Source: Holophagaceae bacterium UBA1801 (GTDB lineage: Bacteria > Acidobacteriota > Holophagae > Holophagales > Holophagaceae). From it: a stretch of DNA of 29,988 bases. A program made the position numbers and the translations under genes. This document shows, piece by piece, positions 12,331 to 20,000 of this stretch (the stretch's first letter is position 1; each line of letters opens with the position of its first letter). The notes beneath the pieces are model-generated. The model had not been told where the DNA came from. It made no database searches and saw nothing but the letters and a program-made list of their open reading frames with translations. Location of the stretch: contig DCFP01000144.1 of assembly GCA_002319925.1 (NCBI GenBank), positions 1-29,988 of the forward strand, given 5' to 3'.

Positions 12331-13230
12331 TCATCCCCTCACCAGCCGCAGCTTGCGCTCCGAAAGCCGCACCACGGCGCGCATGCCCCACGCGAATTCG
12401 ATCCGGTCCGCTTCGATTCCATCGCCGAAGATCACCCCGTCCTCATTCATTTCGGAGATGATTTCCAGGGACACATTCGGATTCAGCAAACCTTCCGTAA
12501 GATCCGCCTGGGACCATCGGCTGGGCCAGGCCTCGCGGACGAAGAAGGCGAGCCGATCTTCCGTGGGCGAGGGAAGGTGCAACCCGGTCTGGCGTTCATG
12601 CTGGATGGACTTCGCCCAGCCCGTGGCGCCGGTTCCGGTGGCCACGATGAGCCCAGAGGACGATTGCCGTTCTTCCTGCTCGGCCAGGCGCAAACGGTAG
12701 CGGGCCGACTGGTGGCTGCGATGCCCCAGGAAGACTTCGTTGAGAGCCAGGAGTCGCTGGCCATCATCCAGCGTGGTCTCCACCATGGTCCGTTCCTCGA
12801 TCCCGACCCTGCCGAGAAAGGCGTGCTGAATAAGATCCGGTGCGGCTTCCGGGCGATGCGGCACGAGGATGCCTTCGAAGCGCTGGGGATCGGGATTGAT
12901 CCCCAGCACGAGCTGACCTTCGAGATACTTAGCGGCATTGGCGACCAGGCCATCCTGTCCCAGCACCAGCACGAGATCCTCTGGCTCGAACACGAAACTG
13001 GCAAGATCCGCGCGATCCAGCCGCAGCCTGCGCCACTTGACGGGAATGGCTCGCGAAACGGCCTGTAGGGCCCTTTCCACGAGGAGGTGACGGGCTTCCA
13101 CCTCCTCGAGCTTCTGCCCTCGCGTCTCCAGGAAGAAGCGTGCCTGCTCCCGGGTTCCGTGCCGGATGAGCAACGTCTCCAGATCCGTGGGCCGGGTGAC
13201 CAGCACCACCCTTGGCGCCGCGTTGGCCAT
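12331..13230 (-). CDS. NAD-kinase-like protein (ATP-NAD kinase/diacylglycerol kinase superfamily)
   Basis: From the ATG at 13230 the protein has 299 residues; GGAGG lies six bases upstream, which is better than the open TTG at 13248. The central part carries LVLVLGQDGLVANAAKYL followed by LVLGINPDPQRFEGIL, the position of GGDGT in NAD kinases. The catalytic Asp (D93) is kept, but the second Gly and the Thr are Gln and Leu. NEVFLGHRSHQSARYRL and SSGLIVATGTGATGWAKSI match the later NAD-kinase motifs. A C-terminal beta region follows (VIFGDGIEADRIEFAWG). It may phosphorylate NAD or a related substrate, or be a binding protein. Its ATG is one base after the stop of the SPFH gene, so translation is coupled. 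Confidence 0.85.
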   Translation of the reverse strand: MANAAPRVVLVTRPTDLETLLIRHGTREQARFFLETRGQKLEEVEARHLLVERALQAVSRAIPVKWRRLRLDRADLASFVFEPEDLVLVLGQDGLVANAAKYLEGQLVLGINPDPQRFEGILVPHRPEAAPDLIQHAFLGRVGIEERTMVETTLDDGQRLLALNEVFLGHRSHQSARYRLRLAEQEERQSSSGLIVATGTGATGWAKSIQHERQTGLHLPSPTEDRLAFFVREAWPSRWSQADLTEGLLNPNVSLEIISEMNEDGVIFGDGIEADRIEFAWGMRAVVRLSERKLRLVRG

Positions 13231-13231
13231 A

Positions 13232-14374
13232 TCAAGCCTCCGTTCCAAGCTTGCGCGTACCGGCCTCCAGGAGGTTGACCAGCGCTGGCCCCAGCAGTTC
13301 CGGTCCCAGGTTGAGGTGATCGATGCGCTGCAGCTTGCCCGCGATTTCCTTCAGCGCCAGCCCCATCATGATGCCGCTGGGCAGAGCACCATATGCCTCC
13401 AGACGGGATCGCTCGGTTTCCACACGCAGGCGCTCCGCCTCCGCATGGGCGCTCTCCACGGCACGGATCCCTTCAGCCTCGGCTTCGCTCCGCAGCCTTG
13501 CTGAGGCGGCATCGGAGCGGGCTTTGATCTCTGCGGCATTGGCCTCGGCCTGCATTTTGATCTCGTGCGCCTTGGCTTCGCCCTGCGCCTTGAGAGACTG
13601 GGCGCGCGCCGCGGCCTCCAGCGTGATCCGGTCGCTTTCGGCCTTTTCCTGGGCCGTGCGTTTTGCATTGGTGCCCTGTTGTGTGATGAGGTTCTCCTCG
13701 CGCTTGGCCAGCTCGATCTTGTTTTGCAGTTCGTTGTCCTGGATGGCGCGCTCCTTGTCCACGGCCTGGGCCCTGCGCTCGAAGGCGGCCTCATCGGCTT
13801 CCTGCTTGATCTTTTCCCGAGCCGGGGCTTCTAGGGCCTTCTCCAGATCCGGCGAGGGTTTCACGGTATGAATACGGACCGAAACGACACCCAATCCCAT
13901 GGCGGCCACTTGATGTTCCGAAGACAGTCCCTCCTCCACCAGGGCCCGGACCCGCGCCTGGCCTTCGATGAGGATCTGACGGATGGGCGTGTGCAGCAGG
14001 TAGTCGCCCGCGTGCTGTTGAGCCAATTGCGAAAGGGCCTGGGCGATCTTTTCGAGAGGCTGGCGCAGGAAGGCACCCGTACTCGAATCCACGGTGAAAT
14101 CCACGCGAGCCCCCAACTTTGCTGGGTCTATCACACGGTAGGTGAGCACGCCTTGGACACTCACCTCCTGGAAATCGGCGCTGCGGCCGTGAATGACCAG
14201 GGCAAGCTCACGGTCGTCCGCGGGTACTTCGGCGACGCTGTCCGTGAGCGGCCTGAACCAGAAGGACATGCCGCGCCCGCTCCGCAGGAGCTTGGTCCCG
14301 CGGTAATGGAGCACGAAGGAACTTGCATCCGCACGGAGATGCCTGAATACGGGATAACGACGGATCTCGGCCAT
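13232..14374 (-). CDS. SPFH/band-7 domain protein without membrane helix
   Basis: The 380-residue protein starts at the ATG at 14374, with AAGGAGG five bases upstream. Residues 1-185 are an SPFH/band-7 domain (SFVLHYRGTKLLRSGRGMSFWFRPL, VQGVLTYRVIDPAKLG, LEKIAQALSQLAQQHAGDYLL, VAAMGLGVVSVRIHTVKPSPDLEKAL). Residues 190-325 are a long Ala/Glu/Lys-rich coiled coil with repeated QAEANAAEIKAR-like segments. A C-terminal segment GALPSGIMMGLALKEIAGKL resembles flotillin-like ends. No N-terminal hydrophobic helix exists, so attachment to a membrane, if any, is peripheral. Such proteins form ring or cage oligomers. It forms a tight operon with the NAD-kinase-like gene, driven by a near-consensus promoter with a palindrome over its -10 box. 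Confidence 0.9.
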   Translation of the reverse strand: MAEIRRYPVFRHLRADASSFVLHYRGTKLLRSGRGMSFWFRPLTDSVAEVPADDRELALVIHGRSADFQEVSVQGVLTYRVIDPAKLGARVDFTVDSSTGAFLRQPLEKIAQALSQLAQQHAGDYLLHTPIRQILIEGQARVRALVEEGLSSEHQVAAMGLGVVSVRIHTVKPSPDLEKALEAPAREKIKQEADEAAFERRAQAVDKERAIQDNELQNKIELAKREENLITQQGTNAKRTAQEKAESDRITLEAAARAQSLKAQGEAKAHEIKMQAEANAAEIKARSDAASARLRSEAEAEGIRAVESAHAEAERLRVETERSRLEAYGALPSGIMMGLALKEIAGKLQRIDHLNLGPELLGPALVNLLEAGTRKLGTEA

Positions 14375-14443
14375 GGTGGCCTCCTTTCGCACAGGGCGAT
14401 TCCCTGGGGTCCATCGGCCCGCCTGAATCGCTTTGATGCCTAT

Positions 14444-14472
14444 AACATATATGTTTTGGGAATCTATGTCAA
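14444..14472 (-). promoter_or_regulatory. Promoter of the SPFH/NAD-kinase-like operon with palindromic operator
   Basis: Minus strand: perfect -35 TTGACA (14472-14467), 17-base spacer, -10 TATGTT (14449-14444). The -10 box is part of a perfect 12-bp palindrome AACATATATGTT at 14444-14455, a good position for a repressor. Confidence 0.65.
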
Positions 14473-14564
14473 GATCACCTGAAAGCCCACCCTATTAGCC
14501 GTTCAAACCCGATAGAATGGCCCACGGATTATTCCCAGTGGAAATCAGACATCATCGGATCGGC

Positions 14565-16973
14565 ATGCTAACGAGATTTTTGCAGTGGATTCGCAAGCAC
14601 CCCAGGCTTGTTCTGGGAATTGGTGCGGTTGTATTCACGCCACTGCTCGCGCTGTGGCTGATCTTCCACTCGCTCCATCGGCAGGCGGTGCTCATCATTC
14701 CTTCGCCCACGCTATTGTTGGAGGACGTCCGGGGCCGCTTCATCGCTGAGGTGAACGCCGACGAGCAGCGAAAAGGGTTCTGGCCTTTGCCTGAGACCAT
14801 CCCCTCCCGGATCGTGGATGCCACGCTGGCGGCGGAGGATGCCCGGTTCTACGAGCACGACGGGGTCGATTGGCATTCCGTGGCGCGGGCGGTGTGGCAG
14901 AACACGCGCTACCGGAAGCGAATCTCCGGCGCCTCCACCATCGCCATGCAGGTGGCGCGCCTCCAGGATCCCGGCGGGCGCAGCTATCGCCGGAAATTGT
15001 CCGAGGCCGTGGTCGCGCGGGAACTCGTCAAGCGCTACGGTCATGAGGCAGTGCTCCGGCACTATCTGCTGATCGCACCTTACGGGAATCAGTACCACGG
15101 AATCGTCTACGCGGCACGCCGCTACTTCGACAAACCCCTCGAGGATCTCACCTGGTCCGAGTGCGCACTGCTCGTGGCTTTGCCGAAACTTCCCGGCCGG
15201 ATGAATATCCTGCAGTGGGAAGGCCGGCAGAAGGCCAACCGGCGGGCGCTCTACGTCCTCGACCGTCTGCGCGCGCTCCACAAGATCCCGGAGGCGGACT
15301 ACCTGGAAGCCAAGGACCTGCTTCCGAAGCTCCTGATCAGCTTGCGGGACACGCGCCCCCGAAGCTGCCTCCATGCGGCTTTGGCCATGGAACAGGCATT
15401 GAAGGAGCAACCCACTGAATCGAATCGATACCTCATCCGCTCCACGCTGGATCTCGACTTGCAGGACGAAGTCCAGCTCAAGGCCTGGGAGGCCATGCAG
15501 AAGTTCAGGCCCGAAGGCGCAGGCAATGTGGCGGCCATGGTCGTGGAGCGGACCACGGGCCGCATCCTTGCCTACCTGGGCTCCGAGGATTATTTCGACG
15601 ATGTAAACTCCGGCTCCATCGATTACGCCCAATGCCCCCGCTCCTCCGGCAGCACATTGAAGCCCTTCATCTACGCGCTGGGCATGACCACCAAGCGGTA
15701 CACCGCGGCATCGCTTCTCACGGACGTGGGCATGGCGCTCAACGGCAAGAACGGCGGCTACGTCATCCGCAACTACGACGAAGCCTTTCTCGGCCCCATC
15801 CTCTACCGCAACGCCCTCGCGAACAGCCGCAATATCCCGGCGGTGCAGGTGCTGGAATCCGTGGGCGTGGAGAAGGCCTACAGGCATCTGTGCGCGCTCG
15901 GCCTCTCCTCTGGGGACAAGGATCCCAACTACTACGGCGCAGGCCTGGCCATTGGCGGGCTGTACGTAACCCTTCACGACCTGGTCCGCGCTTATGGCGT
16001 TCTGGCCAATGATGGAAGAGCCTACGAGCTGCGCTGGTTCGACGGAGCGCAGACCTCTTCCCCCGCGAAGCAACTCATCCCGGAGGATGTGGCGCGGCAG
16101 ATCACGCTCTTCCTTTCGGATCCCATGGCGCGGCTGCCATCCTTCCCCCGCATGGGTTCCCTGGAGTATCCCTTCGCCGTGGCCGTGAAGACGGGCACCT
16201 CCCAGGGCTATCGGGATGCCTGGTGCGTGGCCTATTCCGAGAAGTACCTGGTGGGCGTCTGGATGGGCCACCCCAGGAACTATCCGATGAACCACGCCAG
16301 CGGTGCGGGTTCTGCAGCAGAGCTGGTGCATTCCATCATGGAGACCCTCCACCCCGAGGAAATGGAGGGCATGCTCGAGCATTCCTTCCCGGTGCCACGG
16401 GGCTGGGAAGCCAAGCGGATCTGTATGCTCTCGGGGAAACAGGCTTCGGACGACTGCCCTTCCGTGGCCGTGGAATGGTTCAAACCGGGCACGGAGCCTG
16501 CCCCGGAGAAGGATGTCCATCGCAAGCTCCGCGTGGACCTGCGGACCGGCAAGCTTGCCGCTTCCGATTGCCCGCCCCAGTTCGTGCAGATGAAATCCTT
16601 CACCGTGCTTGATCCGCAATTCTCCTCCTGGGCGCGGGAATCGGGGCTGGAACTGCTCCCTCCCGAACTGGAGGACACGCCCGAATCCTCTTTGCGGCCC
16701 ACGTCGTACAGACTCGCCGTCATGAAACCGCGAGCCGGAATCCTGTTGAAGGATCCCGAGGCGCCCGTTGCCTTCCAGACCATTCCCCTTGAAGCCTCCG
16801 TGTCGCCGCCCGCGCCGCAGGTGATCTGGTACGTCGATGGCAAGCCGTACAAGGTCGTCGACTACCCCTACACCGCCCGGTGGCCCATGGTGGAAGGCAC
16901 TCACACCTTCCAGGTGCGCCTGCCCTTCGCGCCGCTCTCCAGCGAGCTCACCCGCATCACCGTCAAACCCTGA
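14565..16973 (+). CDS. pbpC: Penicillin-binding protein 1C (bifunctional transglycosylase/transpeptidase)
   Basis: From the ATG at 14565 the protein has 802 residues (an ATG at 14517 would add 16). After a short basic stretch, residues 15-36 are the membrane anchor. The GT51 transglycosylase has LAAEDARFYEHDG (catalytic Glu about residue 91) and ISGASTIAMQVARL. The transpeptidase has all three motifs: S363-T-L-K, S421-R-N and K542-T-G-T-S. Residues after about 640 hold extra Cys pairs (ICMLSGKQASDDCP, KLAASDCPP) and a BiPBP_C-like beta domain (QVIWYVDGKPYKVVDYPY...HTFQV). This is the PBP1C layout rather than PBP1A/B. In many proteobacteria pbpC lies beside an alpha-2-macroglobulin gene; here a giant unknown gene stands between them. 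All three are on the same strand with small gaps. Confidence 0.95.
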   Translation: MLTRFLQWIRKHPRLVLGIGAVVFTPLLALWLIFHSLHRQAVLIIPSPTLLLEDVRGRFIAEVNADEQRKGFWPLPETIPSRIVDATLAAEDARFYEHDGVDWHSVARAVWQNTRYRKRISGASTIAMQVARLQDPGGRSYRRKLSEAVVARELVKRYGHEAVLRHYLLIAPYGNQYHGIVYAARRYFDKPLEDLTWSECALLVALPKLPGRMNILQWEGRQKANRRALYVLDRLRALHKIPEADYLEAKDLLPKLLISLRDTRPRSCLHAALAMEQALKEQPTESNRYLIRSTLDLDLQDEVQLKAWEAMQKFRPEGAGNVAAMVVERTTGRILAYLGSEDYFDDVNSGSIDYAQCPRSSGSTLKPFIYALGMTTKRYTAASLLTDVGMALNGKNGGYVIRNYDEAFLGPILYRNALANSRNIPAVQVLESVGVEKAYRHLCALGLSSGDKDPNYYGAGLAIGGLYVTLHDLVRAYGVLANDGRAYELRWFDGAQTSSPAKQLIPEDVARQITLFLSDPMARLPSFPRMGSLEYPFAVAVKTGTSQGYRDAWCVAYSEKYLVGVWMGHPRNYPMNHASGAGSAAELVHSIMETLHPEEMEGMLEHSFPVPRGWEAKRICMLSGKQASDDCPSVAVEWFKPGTEPAPEKDVHRKLRVDLRTGKLAASDCPPQFVQMKSFTVLDPQFSSWARESGLELLPPELEDTPESSLRPTSYRLAVMKPRAGILLKDPEAPVAFQTIPLEASVSPPAPQVIWYVDGKPYKVVDYPYTARWPMVEGTHTFQVRLPFAPLSSELTRITVKP

Positions 16974-17055
16974 GCCTTTCGAATTCATGACTTCCCGCAA
17001 GACGTCCGCCAGTCCACTTGTTCCACCCAAACCTCCAGAAGAAAGGGCATCCACC

Positions 17056-20000
17056 ATGGGAGCTCCTTCGAAGATCCAAGCGGCCTTGATCATGTTCATG
17101 GCTTCATGCCTGTGGCTGCATGCCACTGCGCCAGCCGCTTTGAGCCGGACCCGATTCCCGGCCAAGGGCCGGAACGAGGCCATCCTGGATGTGGTCGTAT
17201 CCGGCCGCTACAGCCTGGTGGTCGCCAGCAAGCAGGGTTCGCGCATCCAGATCGTGGACCGCATGCTGGGCCCTGCGGAATCCGATGGCACGATCGGGGA
17301 AAGAGACGGACGCCTCGATCTGCTGCTCGATGCAGGTCATTACAAGGTGCTCGTGGATTCCCCGGAGCAAGGCAAGGGCGATGCAGCCTTGGAAGTGCAT
17401 CCTTGCACCGAGCTACATGTCCCAGAGCCGCCACTGCTCGTGGAGCACAAACCCATCCGCGAAAACCTGGATGACTTCCAGCAACTGTCCTGGTGGATCC
17501 ACGTCAACGACCGTCGCTTCGTCTACCTGGAAGCACAGGGGAGGAACCTGGCGGACTTGCGGCTATGGAGGGACGGAGTTTGGCTGTTGGACAGCGTTCC
17601 GCAGGTGAAGGAAGCGGAGCCCGTGAAGGGGAAGCCGGAACGTTCCTGTCTTCTGGTGGCTAATCTGAATCCCGGTTTCTATCTCGTCACGGCCTATGGT
17701 GGCGCGGCTTTGCGCTGGGCCAAGGACTCCGGCGAGCACGCCCTATCCCTGCGTTTCGGCATTCCGGAATTGCCCGATGCGTCGCGAATCGATGGCCGTA
17801 TTTCACCCTTCGGCACCGACCGCTACCTGGTGCCCAAGGGCGCCAATTCCTACATCGCGCAGTTGACTGAAAAGAAGAGTTTCAATCTGGACGTGGCCTC
17901 CTTCGATCTTGGCGATGTGCCTGGTACCGGCGAGGCCAGTGCCTCCATCGACAAGAAATCCGCGGATCCTGAATGCAAGATCCGCCATACGACTTCGAAG
18001 GCCTTCACGCTGGTTAACGTTTCGGGCGCGCCTGGCGAGCCTTACGTGCTGCAATGTTTCGACGAGGAGGATCTCTATACCTTCAGGGCAGATCATCCCC
18101 AGGACTACCGGATCACCACCTTCCATTCAGGCTATGTGGACGACCACATCGACGCCACTTGTCTTCTTGTTTCCCAGGAGCAGGACACGATCCACAGGAC
18201 TGTCTACGCCGAGGACGTCATCCACATCGGCGGCGAGAAGGGATGGGCGCGGCGGTTCAATCTGCTGGACGGGAACACGATCTTCTTCTTCGTGGACGAA
18301 ACCGGGGACTACCAGATCCGGTGCTCAGGCACGGAGGCGCAATTCCGCTTCGAACCTTTCATGCTGACGCGCCCCATCGATTACCAGGAGCCAGCTTTCC
18401 AGGACAACGGCGGTGTCTTCTCCCTCGACAAAGGATACTGGATCCTCACGATCCAGCCCCGGACCAAGGGGATTCTCAAAGTGGCGCTCCAGCAAAAGGG
18501 ATTCCTGGAGCGACTCAAGGACTGGGTACTGGGAACGGACTTGAACCCGCCTGCGCCTGCCAAGGGAAGCTGCGAGCTGCCCAAGGTGCAATTGGATCCG
18601 AAGTGGACCTACTCCCTGTACATGAACCACCAGGACGGGGTGAATCACGGCGTTCTGCTGCGGGCCTTGCCCTTGAAATTTGAAGAACCTATTCCGCTGA
18701 CCCTGCAGCCAGGAAAGGATGAATCCATCGCCGTCACCGCCAACGGCAACGAGCGTTTGAAGGTCTTCACCCTGAAGGACGCCAAGTTCGCCTGCTTCGT
18801 CGATGGCAAACCCTGGTCCGAGGAAATGCCCGTGGGACCTGGCTCCCATGCGATCTGGATCCGCAACGATGGACAGAAATCCCTTGCCTTCACGCTTCAG
18901 GGCGTGCCCGAAGCCCAGGCCGCCGGAGCGCCGCCTCAGTTCCTCGGTCCCGAAGAGAAGAAGGCCCTGGATCAGCACCTTCCCGTGTTGTCGGAATCGA
19001 CGCCGGTCTTTTTCGACCTCGGCAAGCAGGAGCAGCGCACGTCGCTGCTCAACGTCGCATCTCCTGGCCTCTACCGCATCGAGACCACCGGTCTGCTGAA
19101 GACGGCCATCACGATCCGGAGCGCCGTCCGTACCAAGCTGTTCTCTGCGGAAGCGAACGGAATCGGGCGGAATGCGCTGCTGGCACAGTACCTGAAGGAA
19201 GGGCAGTACCTGCTCACGGTGCAGACCATGGATGAATCCGCCGGTCACACGGGCCTGCGGATCCGGCGAACGGAAGTCACCAAGGGCGGAGAGCTGGTCC
19301 AGGACCGCGAGGCCAAGGCCGATGTGCCCGCCAATCAAGGCATGCTCTACACCTTCGCCACTGCCAAGGAAGGGAAGTACGCGGTTCAGACCCTGGGCCA
19401 GAACCGCTTCTTCCCCTGCCGTCTGGAAGACAGCGAGGGTTGGCCGATCCTGGCGCCCTCGACGCCCTCGAATTTGGTCCAGCAGTTAGTCCCTGGCACC
19501 TATCGCTTCATGAGCCTTCCCTTGGATGTGGACACGCAGCGACTCACCTCCTTTTCAGCCATTCCGGAGGCGAGGCACCTGGAGGGAAAGGGGCCTCACG
19601 CTTTGGCGCTCAACGAGAAGGTGGAGAACCGCTGGCGCGAACCGGAACAGGGCGCAGACCGGGCTCGCGATACCTATCGTGTGATGGTCCCCGCCAGCCT
19701 CGATGTGAGCGTCAAATTCGGCAATGACCAGATGCAGGGATTCCTGAAGAAGATCGGATCCTCGGACGCGCCCATCACCGTGCCTCCCAAGAAGAACTGG
19801 ACCGGAACGCTGGAAGCCGGAGAGTACCTCTTCGAAGTGGAGTGCGGCCGCATCAACGACCGTGTGGATTATTCGCTCCAGATCACGACGGCTCAGCTTG
19901 CGCCCGGGCTGAAACAGGAACTCGCGGTCCCCGGAAGCATCGATGTGAGACTGGCGAAGGAATCCGTGGTGGAGATCTTCTCCCACGGCCAACTGGACGT

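Noticed and set aside
16837..17055. Longer start for the giant repeat protein, overlapping pbpC
   Set aside because: Residues encoded before 17056 are Arg/Pro/Ser-rich shadow of pbpC, whereas the ATG at 17056 opens a signal peptide.
14712..17183. Minus-strand open frame of 823 codons opposite pbpC
   Set aside because: pbpC has all catalytic motifs. The antisense frame has the same low-information composition as other shadows and no ribosome site tied to a promoter.
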